Origin: a virus
Length of the DNA stretch: 51,428 bases
Strand: one strand, 5' to 3'
IMG/VR virus record: IMGVR_UViG_3300032213_002040
Coordinates: 1 to 51,428 of that record
A program made the translations under genes and the position numbers. Positions 1 through 5,454 of the stretch are shown here, piece after piece. The number at the start of each line of letters is the position of its first letter. Position 1 is the first letter of the stretch. Under the pieces are notes generated by a model. That model did not search any database. It was not told the DNA's origin and saw only the letters and a program-made list of their open reading frames with translations.

Positions 1-125
1 CGTTTGGTGGTTGTGTTACTTTGGTGGCGTGCGTTTGGCGTTGGTCGTGGGTACTGGTTAGGGCTGGCACTGGTTGGACTGGTGGCGCTTGTTTTGGGTG
101 GGTTTGTTTCTATTGTTTGAGTGAG
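1..125. other. G/T-rich non-coding left end
   Basis: This stretch is rich in G and T and poor in A and C on the plus strand, and clearly richer in GC than the AT-rich remainder. It has many GG doublets, TTTGGTGG at 3-10 and 20-27, and ACTGGT at 53, 69 and 78. No plus-strand gene starts here. On the minus strand one frame stays open as Ser/Thr/Pro-rich text off the left edge but has no visible start. It may be a genome end, a control region or an assembly edge; I see no copy at the right end of the window. Confidence 0.4.
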
Positions 126-128
126 GAT

Positions 129-190
129 CGTAACAAAAATTTGTTTATATCGTAACAATTATTACATTTGCGTAACAAAAACCGTAACAA
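129..190 (+). promoter_or_regulatory. Four CGTAACAA boxes (putative operator)
   Basis: Identical octamers CGTAACAA occur at 129-136, 151-158, 171-178 and 183-190. Start-to-start distances are 22, 20 and 12 nt, so the first three lie on about the same face of the helix. They bracket the promoter at 140-170: one just upstream of the -33 element, one in the spacer, one at the expected transcription start, one directly abutting the ATG at 191. That arrangement suits a repressor site. The binding protein is unknown; the RHH-like tail of the gene immediately downstream is an obvious candidate (inference). Confidence 0.6.
140..170 (+). promoter_or_regulatory. Bacteroidota-type promoter for the left operon
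   Basis: TTTG at 140-143, exactly 19 nt of spacer, then TACATTTG at 163-170. This matches the known Bacteroidota consensus TTTG-N19-21-TAnnTTTG. Transcription would start a few bases downstream, near 175-178, leaving a leader of about 15 nt before the ATG at 191. Confidence 0.7.
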
Positions 191-892
191 ATGAAAGTAA
201 AAATTTTAAGCTGTCTTTATTGCGAACAAGAAATGGAAGTAGTTACTTCTAAAAAAAGATTTTGTTCAGACAAGTGCAGAGTATATTACAATAGAGAAAA
301 TCGCCATTATAAAGGCGGATTTGTATATTGTCTTAAAAACCCATTAGAAGATAATAAAATATTTTATATTGGTAAAACAATCGGATCATTGAACAAAAGA
401 TTAAAAGAACATATAAACAATAAAAGTTTAAATGCAAATAAGGAAAATATAATTAAATTAATTTTAGATGCTCAAAAAGATGTAATAATTGAAGAAATTG
501 AATTTGTTGAAGATATTTCAATATTAGATGAAAGAGAAAAATATTGGATTAGAGAATTTTCTGAAAAAGGTTTATCAAATATAAATAATTATAAAAAATG
601 CAAAAGCAATCCAATTGGAGTTAGATTTGACTTAGAAAAGTTGGAATTAATTCAAAAAGAGCAGAATTTGACATCTCCCCAACAAGTAGTAAATTATTTG
701 ATGGATAATTACGGTGAAAAACAAGTTAAGAGAGGCGCACCATTTAAGGATATGCCTCCTTACGACAAAACCGCCTCAAATTTGGAAGATAATTCCAAAA
801 TAGAGGAAATACCTGTTGAAAACCAAAAAACGCCTCCAAATGGCTTAAAAGGTATAGATTTAGTTATTTGGAAATCTGAAAATTGGAAATAA
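191..892 (+). CDS. GIY-YIG nuclease with N-terminal zinc finger and RHH-like tail
   Basis: Likely a free-standing homing-type or site-specific DNA endonuclease. Residues 8-29 hold a Cys-x2-Cys...Cys-x3-Cys zinc finger (C8, C11, C25, C29). The GIY-YIG fold follows: GFVY at 43-46, FYIGKT at 58-63, the catalytic-type Arg at about 70, and a Glu in DEREKYWI near 114. Residues about 144-175 (VRFDLEKLELIQKEQ and the following helix ending in MDNYGEK) resemble a ribbon-helix-helix DNA-binding unit. The rest is a low-complexity polar tail. The start at 191 directly follows a CGTAACAA box and a strong promoter. A nuclease carrying its own DNA-binding parts behind repeated operator boxes recalls the autorepression known for I-TevI. 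Nuclease class is fairly sure; target and autoregulation are inference. Confidence 0.8.
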   Translation: MKVKILSCLYCEQEMEVVTSKKRFCSDKCRVYYNRENRHYKGGFVYCLKNPLEDNKIFYIGKTIGSLNKRLKEHINNKSLNANKENIIKLILDAQKDVIIEEIEFVEDISILDEREKYWIREFSEKGLSNINNYKKCKSNPIGVRFDLEKLELIQKEQNLTSPQQVVNYLMDNYGEKQVKRGAPFKDMPPYDKTASNLEDNSKIEEIPVENQKTPPNGLKGIDLVIWKSENWK

Positions 893-908
893 ATTCGTAA
901 ATTAGCGT

Positions 909-1061
909 ATGAAAAACAAATTAAAGATGATGAAACGCGCTGATGGATCATATTCACCGCGCGGATTGTGGGATAATATCCGAGCAAATAGAGGTTCTGG
1001 TAAAAAACCAACACCTGAAATGCTAAAACAAGAGAAGAAGATCAAAGCAGAAAGCAAATGA
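909..1061 (+). CDS. Small conserved phage protein (50 aa)
   Basis: A 50-residue basic protein whose core reads RADGSYSPRGLWDNIRANRG, followed by GSGKKPTPEMLKQEKKIKAE. I recognise this as a small conserved family seen in many environmental phages, usually beside the DUF6321-type protein that also occurs here two genes downstream. No function is known. The start is 17 nt after the nuclease stop; its stop overlaps the next start (ATGA at 1058-1061), so the two are probably translationally coupled. Confidence 0.7.
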   Translation: MKNKLKMMKRADGSYSPRGLWDNIRANRGSGKKPTPEMLKQEKKIKAESK

Positions 1062-1267
1062 TCTTTGAACCGCGTAATCGGGTAGAGGTTACAACGCCAA
1101 AAGGCGATGGCATTATTTGGCTTGTAACCGACTATGGCCATGAAACGGATACGATTTACACAGTCATTTTAAATGATACGGGTGAGTTGTGGCAATTTAC
1201 TCATAAAGATATTAGAACCAAATCAAACATAACTTATGGCAGGAGCTTGGCAGAGAAAAGAGGGTAA
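1058..1267 (+). CDS. Small hypothetical protein, possible beta-barrel
   Basis: A 69-residue protein with alternating beta-type segments (NRVEVTTPKGDGIIWLV, TIYTVILNDTGELWQF), suggestive of a small KOW/SH3-like barrel; that fold guess rests only on pattern. It overlaps the preceding gene by 4 nt (ATGA) and the following gene by 32 nt, placing it firmly inside the left operon. I do not recognise a named family. Confidence 0.6.
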   Translation: MIFEPRNRVEVTTPKGDGIIWLVTDYGHETDTIYTVILNDTGELWQFTHKDIRTKSNITYGRSLAEKRG

Positions 1268-1520
1268 AAACCCGGAAGGTGGTCTAAACGCAAAGGGTAG
1301 AGCATCTTATAATGCAGAAACAGGAGGAAATTTAAAAGCTCCAGTAAAAGCTGGAACTAATCCGCGTAGAGTTTCATTTGCAGCAAGATTTGCTGGCATG
1401 ACTGGTGCTATGAAAAAACCAAACGGAGAACCAACTAGGAAAGCATTGGCTTTGAAAGCTTGGGGATTTGGTAGCGTTGAAGCAGCTCGTAAGTTTGCTA
1501 ACGCACATAAGAAATCCTAA
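1236..1520 (+). CDS. DUF6321-type small phage protein
   Basis: A 94-residue basic, glycine-rich protein. It begins with the hallmark AWQRKEGKNPEGGLNAKGRA, continues with SYNAETGGNLKAPV, then SFAARFAGMTGAMKKPNGEP and TRKALALKAWG. This matches my memory of DUF6321, found in phages and some large DNA viruses, of unknown function. The basic composition fits nucleic-acid binding or a virion component (inference). Its C-terminus extends beyond the usual end with a helix rich in Ala and Lys. It is the last gene of the left plus-strand operon and ends tail-to-tail with the minus-strand gene at 1517. Confidence 0.75.
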   Translation: MAGAWQRKEGKNPEGGLNAKGRASYNAETGGNLKAPVKAGTNPRRVSFAARFAGMTGAMKKPNGEPTRKALALKAWGFGSVEAARKFANAHKKS

Positions 1521-1696
1521 GCGGCGTAATCTGGGAAAAAATCATAAGCAACAATTTCTTGCTTAAATCTGTTGCGTTTATATGCAGCCATGCATTTTTT
1601 GCACTGGGTACATCTTCCGCTTGTTGCTCGTTTATCTACTGAAAAATCTGTCGATGGTTTTTTAACCTTACACTTTGTACAAACCTGTTTCTTCAT
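1517..1696 (-). CDS. Small zinc-finger protein (59 aa)
   Basis: Starting at ATG 1696, the protein begins MKKQVCTKCKVKKPSTDFSV and continues through TSGRCTQCKKCMAAYKR. Two Cys-x2-Cys pairs (C6/C9 and C32/C35, with a further Cys at 29) make a zinc ribbon of the type found in phage proteins near HNH nucleases. It probably binds DNA. Its start overlaps the stop of the upstream minus-strand gene (TAATG), and its stop overlaps the stop of the convergent plus-strand gene at 1520. Last gene of the leftward early operon. Confidence 0.65.
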   Translation of the reverse strand: MKKQVCTKCKVKKPSTDFSVDKRATSGRCTQCKKCMAAYKRNRFKQEIVAYDFFPDYAA

Positions 1697-1917
1697 TATT
1701 CTTCTGGTTTTTCCGCTTCTAATATTGCCCTACCTGCATCCGTAATTGGTCTTGCAAATAATCTTACTTTTTTACCTGTTGTTGGATCTTGAAACATTAC
1801 GCCACCATCCATTACTGGGGTAATTTTTATTTCCATAAATCCGTCTGAATTTTCTGCTGCTGCAATTACATGAATTTCATCATTATCAAACTGCATACAA
1901 AAGTCAAATTGTTCCAT
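1696..1917 (-). CDS. Hypothetical protein (73 aa)
   Basis: A 73-residue acidic protein (MEQFDFCMQFDNDEIHVIAA at the N-terminus) with regular beta segments and a C-terminal AGRAILEAEKPEE helix. I do not recognise the family. It is coupled by TAATG to the zinc-finger gene below and sits 10 nt from the gene above, so it is part of the leftward operon from the promoter near 3562. Confidence 0.6.
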   Translation of the reverse strand: MEQFDFCMQFDNDEIHVIAAAENSDGFMEIKITPVMDGGVMFQDPTTGKKVRLFARPITDAGRAILEAEKPEE

Positions 1918-1927
1918 ATTTTTTATT

Positions 1928-2275
1928 TTATTTTTCTTCTATATCTATAATCTTAACATCTTGTCCATCCAACATTGCATCTAAGGTATTTTCTATAATT
2001 TCTCTTTGTTCTGGTGTTATTAATCCAACCTTTTCGATGATAGCTGGAACGGCAAACACATCACTCGCTATTTCTTTCTTTATGCCGTCCCTAACTTCAT
2101 CGGTGATATATGGATGGGTTATAATATCGGAAAATATAAAATCAATTCGCTTACTATATCCTTTAAATAAATGATAACCTTTAGTATTAGGGTATTGTCT
2201 GCAAAAATCATCAAATTGTTCTTGCGCCATCTTTAAATTTTGTATGGCATTAATTATATTAGCACCTCTTTGCAC
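1928..2275 (-). CDS. Hypothetical mostly helical protein
   Basis: A 115-residue, mainly helical protein without a recognised domain. Its start overlaps by one base the stop of the exonuclease-like gene at 2275, so it is very likely co-translated with it. Position suggests an accessory role in recombination or DNA processing, but nothing in the sequence proves this. Confidence 0.6.
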   Translation of the reverse strand: MQRGANIINAIQNLKMAQEQFDDFCRQYPNTKGYHLFKGYSKRIDFIFSDIITHPYITDEVRDGIKKEIASDVFAVPAIIEKVGLITPEQREIIENTLDAMLDGQDVKIIDIEEK

Positions 2276-3000
2276 TACTTGTTAAAATTTAAATGCGTTA
2301 ATTCAATTTCGTGTAAAAATTCTCTCGCCTTTTCTACTCTGTTTTGAATTCTTACAATATCATCTTCGTTTCTTTCTACCGTAAATACTAAAACTCTTTC
2401 TGCTATATCAATATCATCAAAAGTCATGTTGAATTCTAGTTTATTTGCTTCCTTTACATACTCTGGGCTTTCTTCTGATATAACATCCATTCTATTTAAT
2501 AAATATCTTTTCTCTTGCTCAACTATACCAAATGGAGTGTTAGATAAACAATATGCAATATGCCCTTTTGTTGCTCCAGTAAGCCACATATAAGACATTA
2601 ATTGCCAATAGTATAAACTATCTAACTTATCTGGCAGGTTGCCTAAAAAAGTCCATAAATCATAGCTTGATTTTATATCAACAACTTTGCCGCTATCTAA
2701 AATATCTGGATGTCCAGTAATAAAATCATTGGTATATCTATCTTGGTTCTTAGAATAACTGGTTCCCCAATACTTGTTAAGTAATTCAATAGATTGATCT
2801 TCTACTTCAATACCCTTTTTCATTTGTTTTGTTTGTATATCGCGTTTGCGACCATACTTCTCAGCAATGTAAACATCTAGCAAATGTCTTTGTGCAGTTT
2901 TAGAAAGCATACCAGCTTCTTTATCTGCTTTTGATTGTGGATCTGTCATTAAATAACCAACAGAACTTGCCCTAATAAGGGTTTCAGAAAAATTAATCAT
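2275..3000 (-). CDS. PD-(D/E)XK exonuclease, YqaJ/Cas4-like
   Basis: A 241-residue nuclease of the restriction-endonuclease fold. Visible catalytic motif: Glu in KKGIEVEDQ (about residues 61-68), Asp99 in ITGHPDI, then the D-x-K element VVDIKSS with D108 and K110. This order and spacing are those of phage recombination exonucleases (YqaJ, lambda-exonuclease and Cas4 relatives), which resect ends for annealing or repair. A separate single-strand annealing protein is not obvious in the operon. Start at 3000 overlaps the stop of the 3000-3344 gene by one base. Confidence 0.75.
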   Translation of the reverse strand: MINFSETLIRASSVGYLMTDPQSKADKEAGMLSKTAQRHLLDVYIAEKYGRKRDIQTKQMKKGIEVEDQSIELLNKYWGTSYSKNQDRYTNDFITGHPDILDSGKVVDIKSSYDLWTFLGNLPDKLDSLYYWQLMSYMWLTGATKGHIAYCLSNTPFGIVEQEKRYLLNRMDVISEESPEYVKEANKLEFNMTFDDIDIAERVLVFTVERNEDDIVRIQNRVEKAREFLHEIELTHLNFNK

Positions 3001-3344
3001 TATTTTTTAGTTTTAAAGGTGGCAATTTTAAGATCATAATAACTTTTAAGCACTGGGTTCTTTTGGCACATCAAATAAACCTCTCTTAATTCTCCTTCAG
3101 TCTTGCAAGAATCAATAAAAGCCATAGTGTTATCTACTTCTTGTTCTGGTGATACTACTATTTCTGGTTCTTGAATAACTTCTTTGAAGTTTTCTTTGTG
3201 GTATTCCTCTACTAGTGCTTTTGCTGTGTCTAATGCTTGTTTAGCATCTTCTCCAGCGTTTAAAACTATCTCAACTCCTATTTTTTCAGAAGAATAGTTT
3301 CCTAAATTAAATGTCTTTTGGTAATTAATAGTTTGAATATGCAT
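3000..3344 (-). CDS. Conserved phage protein of the recombination operon
   Basis: A 114-residue protein starting MHIQTINYQKTFNLGNYSSE and continuing KIGVEIVLNAGEDAKQALDT. This N-terminal pattern is one I associate with a small family common in Bacteroidota phages beside exonuclease genes; its function is unknown. The C-terminal half is acidic and helical. It lies 1 nt from the gene above and overlaps the exonuclease gene by one base. Confidence 0.6.
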   Translation of the reverse strand: MHIQTINYQKTFNLGNYSSEKIGVEIVLNAGEDAKQALDTAKALVEEYHKENFKEVIQEPEIVVSPEQEVDNTMAFIDSCKTEGELREVYLMCQKNPVLKSYYDLKIATFKTKK

Positions 3345-3345
3345 A

Positions 3346-3543
3346 TTATAATCTTCTAGTTACTGTAGTTACGTTATTTATTACTTTAATCTTAAAAATT
3401 TTATCTTGATGCTCTTGCTTTTTCTTTAAAAATGAAATCATTACTGCTACTGAAGAATAAGGATTATCTAATCTTATCGTTTCTCCAATTTTAAGGCTTG
3501 CCACCTTGCTAGATACTGAATCTGGACTTACTAATCTTGCCAT
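3346..3543 (-). CDS. Small hypothetical protein, first gene of the early leftward operon
   Basis: A 65-residue basic protein (MARLVSPDSVSSKVASLKIG at the start, ending TTVTRRL). No family recognised; a small DNA-binding protein is conceivable from the charge. It is the promoter-proximal gene, starting about 18 nt downstream of the TAATTTTG box at 3562-3569. Confidence 0.6.
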   Translation of the reverse strand: MARLVSPDSVSSKVASLKIGETIRLDNPYSSVAVMISFLKKKQEHQDKIFKIKVINNVTTVTRRL

Positions 3544-3561
3544 TTTTATTTATTTGTTTAC

Positions 3562-3592
3562 CAAAATTAAATTAATTTATTTAATTAAAAAA
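3562..3592 (-). promoter_or_regulatory. Promoter of the leftward early operon
   Basis: Read on the minus strand: TTTT at 3592-3589 (three of four matches to the TTTG -33 element), 19 nt, then TAATTTTG at 3569-3562, a full match to TAnnTTTG. It leaves a leader of about 14 nt before the ATG at 3543. Confidence 0.55.
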
Positions 3593-3660
3593 ATAAATTT
3601 TATTAAAAACATAAAAATTATTAATTTTATTTTAAGCATAGTAAGGTTTAAGCAATTAAT

Positions 3661-3692
3661 CGCCGCTACGTTTCTACGTTGGCGGCCTTTTT
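3661..3692 (+). terminator. Rightward intrinsic terminator
   Basis: A GC-rich hairpin in AT-rich surroundings: GCCGC (3662-3666) pairs with GCGGC (3682-3686), and ACGT (3668-3671) with ACGT (3676-3679), loop TTCT. It is followed on the plus strand by C and five T (3688-3692). No plus-strand gene ends here; it would stop rightward transcription coming through the convergent operon. Confidence 0.6.
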
Positions 3693-3696
3693 GTAT

Positions 3697-3723
3697 AAAA
3701 AAACCCCTATAAGAATATAGGGG
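3697..3723 (-). terminator. Leftward intrinsic terminator after the ninG-like operon
   Basis: Perfect 8-bp stem CCCCTATA (3704-3711) with TATAGGGG (3716-3723), loop AGAA. On the minus strand the stem is followed by seven T (plus-strand A run 3697-3703). It lies just beyond the stop of the minus-strand gene ending at 3776. Confidence 0.85.
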
Positions 3724-3775
3724 TATCGTTTTAACTAACTAAAAAACTAAAAAACTGATTACCTCTGTAAAAATA

Positions 3776-4321
3776 CTAATTTTTATTTATAAATTTCTTT
3801 TTTACTAGGTTTAGCTTTGACCTGTATTCAATGATCAAAGATTTAAGCTCATCTTTAGTTGGTTTAGTTACTTGTCTTGCGGTTTCTTGAAGATATTCTA
3901 CTAATCCGCTATTTTCTGTGTGTAATTTATTTTCATATTCTTCTAAGTTCCCAAATTGGTAACAATTACATTGCATACACTGGGGTCTGCAATTTTGTTC
4001 CATCCATCTTGTACCTAAATTTGATCTTGGTATAAAATGGCCACACTGGCTTTCTGGTATTGTCATTTTTTCATCACAAGTATAACATAATACAACGCCA
4101 TGTTTATCTGCGTGTTTATTTCTAATATACTGACTAAATATTCTATCAAGGTCAGATACTAAATACTGGAAACTTTCTCCATCTTCTTCAAATTCTTCCA
4201 TACGTTTTTGTGTACTATGTATTGTTGCGCATTGCTTGCACATCTTATTTGAAAAGTGGTAATCCATCTTGCCACAATTAGCACACTTTTTCTTTTTTAC
4301 TATTATTGTCGAGTTTCTCAT
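3776..4321 (-). CDS. NinG/Rap-like recombination nuclease
   Basis: A 181-residue protein of the phage lambda NinG (Rap) type, a structure-specific nuclease acting on D-loops and Holliday junctions. Residues about 13-31 hold a Cys-x2-Cys...Cys-x2-Cys zinc ribbon (CANC, CKQC). The family core follows: LDRIFSQYIRNKHAD, then LCYTCDEK, ESQCGHFIPRS and CRPQCMQCNCYQFGN, giving a second Cys/His cluster with the CGHF signature. It is preceded in the same transcript by the small overlapping gene at 4278-4448 and followed by a strong terminator. Likely works with the exonuclease operon to its left. Confidence 0.82.
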   Translation of the reverse strand: MRNSTIIVKKKKCANCGKMDYHFSNKMCKQCATIHSTQKRMEEFEEDGESFQYLVSDLDRIFSQYIRNKHADKHGVVLCYTCDEKMTIPESQCGHFIPRSNLGTRWMEQNCRPQCMQCNCYQFGNLEEYENKLHTENSGLVEYLQETARQVTKPTKDELKSLIIEYRSKLNLVKKKFINKN

Positions 4322-4448
4322 CTTCTTTTAATTTATGCAGTTTACCATCTATAAATTTATACTTACCAATATACTTCCCTTCTTTAGTTACTTCAATCAC
4401 CATATCCAACCTCTTAGCCATTTCATAAACTAAATCAGCGTTTTCCAT
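4278..4448 (-). CDS. Small protein overlapping the ninG-like gene (56 aa)
   Basis: Starting at ATG 4448 the frame encodes 56 residues, beginning MENADLVYEMAKRLDMVIEV, then TKEGKYIGKYKFIDGKLHKL, with a Lys/Glu-rich tail. It overlaps the start of the ninG-like gene by 44 nt in another frame. The promoter at 4453-4483 places the transcription start almost on its ATG. I recognise no family. The fit of start codon and promoter makes it likely real. Confidence 0.6.
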   Translation of the reverse strand: MENADLVYEMAKRLDMVIEVTKEGKYIGKYKFIDGKLHKLKEDEKLDNNSKKEKVC

Positions 4449-4452
4449 AAAA

Positions 4453-4483
4453 CAAAGGTATTAATTTAATTATTTAAAACAAA
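4453..4483 (-). promoter_or_regulatory. Consensus promoter giving a near-leaderless leftward mRNA
   Basis: On the minus strand: TTTG at 4483-4480, exactly 19 nt, TACCTTTG at 4460-4453, both perfect matches to the Bacteroidota consensus. The G of the -7 box is only 4 nt from the ATG at 4448, so transcription should begin at or within a few bases of the start codon. Confidence 0.65.
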
Positions 4484-4491
4484 ATAAAAAT

Positions 4492-4512
4492 TTGTGAAAA
4501 AATATTTCACAA
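4492..4512. promoter_or_regulatory. Palindromic operator between divergent genes
   Basis: A perfect inverted repeat: TTGTGAAA (4492-4499), 5-nt spacer, TTTCACAA (4505-4512). It lies between the leftward promoter (upstream of its -33 box at 4483) and the start of the HTH gene at 4557, and would overlap the -33 region of a rightward promoter whose -7 box may be TTACTTTG at 4529-4536. It is a good candidate site for the HTH protein encoded next to it. Confidence 0.65.
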
Positions 4513-4556
4513 TATCAAATATTATATTTTACTTTGTCAAAACAATCAAATTATTT

Positions 4557-4754
4557 ATGGAAAAAAAGGACATTAGAGATGAAATATTAGATCATCTCGA
4601 AAGCATAGAACGCCCATTGGCTTGGCTTTCCAACAAAACAGAAATACCTTACGCAACACTTTATTCAGTTTTTAAACAAAAGAATTTTGCTTTGTCAGAT
4701 TCAAATCTAGCAAAAATAAATAGAGTATTAGATACCGATTTTATTAACTATTAA
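4557..4754 (+). CDS. Small HTH regulator, Cro/repressor-like
   Basis: I place the start at ATG 4557, not at the GTG 4494, because the latter lies inside the palindromic operator and adds an unlikely Phe/Ile-rich extension. The resulting 65-residue protein begins MEKKDIRDEILDHLESI; the stretch LAWLSNKTEIPYATLYSVFK fits a helix-turn-helix of the lambda-repressor superfamily, and NLAKINRVLDTDF is its closing helix. It heads the replication operon and diverges from the ninG-like operon, so it probably controls both through the palindrome at 4492-4512. A lysogeny role is not supported: no integrase is in the window. Confidence 0.7.
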   Translation: MEKKDIRDEILDHLESIERPLAWLSNKTEIPYATLYSVFKQKNFALSDSNLAKINRVLDTDFINY

Positions 4755-4767
4755 GAAAGCATAAAAA

Positions 4768-5454
4768 ATGCCAAAAGATACATTTTATTTCTCACACGAC
4801 TATAATGTTCGTAATGATGAAAAAATAAAGAGGTTGATTAGAAAACATGGGATGCAAGGATATGGCGTTTTCTGGGCTATAATTGAAGATTTATATAATA
4901 ATGCGAACGCATTGCGAACGGATTACGATGGCATTGCGTATGATTTAAGGTCGGATAGCGAAATTGTAGCGTCCGTAATAAATGACTTTGATTTATTCGT
5001 TTTTAACGGTGATTTTTTTGGTAGTAATTCTGTACAAGAAAGATTAGATCAAAGAAATAGTAAAAGCGAAAGCGCAAGAAAATCAGCAAGTTATAGATGG
5101 GATAATGCAAACGCATTGCAAACGCAATCCGAAGGCAATGCTAAAAAGGAAAGGAAAGGAAAGGAAATAAAAGGAAATAAAATATATTATAGGGATAACG
5201 TTTCTTTGTCCGAAAAAGAAAATACGAATTTAATTACTGAATTTGGCGAAAAAGAAGTTTCTGAATTGTATGATTACCTTTCCGCTTACAAGATCGAAAA
5301 GTCTTATAAAACAAAATCCGATTACCTAACTATCAAAAGATGGGTCGTAGATGCCGTTAAGAGGCAAAATAAGACAGGATTTTCTAAAAATGGTAATACA
5401 TATCAAAATCAATTAGAAGCGGCTAGAAAAGCCTTTAAACCACAAGAGTACTGA
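4768..5454 (+). CDS. Replication initiator-like protein, Lin1244/DUF4373 N-terminal domain
   Basis: A 228-residue protein. The N-terminal 110 residues (KDTFYFSHDYNVRNDEKIKR, then LIRKHGMQGYGVFWAIIEDL) are the Lin1244/Lin1753-like domain (DUF4373), typical of phage replication initiation proteins in Bacteroidota and Firmicutes. A Lys-rich linker (KKERKGKEIKGNK) leads to a C-terminal helical domain (about 150-228) like those that load helicases. The gene carries two copies of an iteron-like repeat (4898-4922 and 5102-5126) and four GGAAA units at 5148-5167, so the origin may lie inside it. It overlaps the primase-helicase gene by one base (TGATG). Confidence 0.75.
   Translation: MPKDTFYFSHDYNVRNDEKIKRLIRKHGMQGYGVFWAIIEDLYNNANALRTDYDGIAYDLRSDSEIVASVINDFDLFVFNGDFFGSNSVQERLDQRNSKSESARKSASYRWDNANALQTQSEGNAKKERKGKEIKGNKIYYRDNVSLSEKENTNLITEFGEKEVSELYDYLSAYKIEKSYKTKSDYLTIKRWVVDAVKRQNKTGFSKNGNTYQNQLEAARKAFKPQEY
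4898..5167 (+). repeat. Iteron-like repeats inside the initiator gene (candidate origin)
   Basis: A 25-nt element at 4898-4922 recurs at 5102-5126 with 22 of 25 identities; each copy is itself a tandem of an 11-nt unit, roughly WTGCRAACGSA. A further TGCGAACGCA is at 6224-6233 in the helicase gene. A purine-rich run with four GGAAA units (5148-5167) and then AT-rich sequence follows. Iterons plus an AT-rich stretch inside the initiator gene is the layout known from the lambda O gene. The alternative is simple protein-level repetition (NANALRT/NANALQT). Confidence 0.4.

Noticed and set aside
3506-3712. Plus-strand frame of 68 residues
   Set aside because: Ile/Lys/Asn-rich translation of AT-rich intergenic DNA that runs through both terminators and a promoter.
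4494-4556. N-terminal extension of the HTH protein from GTG 4494
   Set aside because: The start lies inside the palindromic operator and the added residues do not fit the family.
4557-4754. Lysogeny repressor of a temperate phage
   Set aside because: No integrase, excisionase or attachment site seen; the regulator may act only in lytic control.
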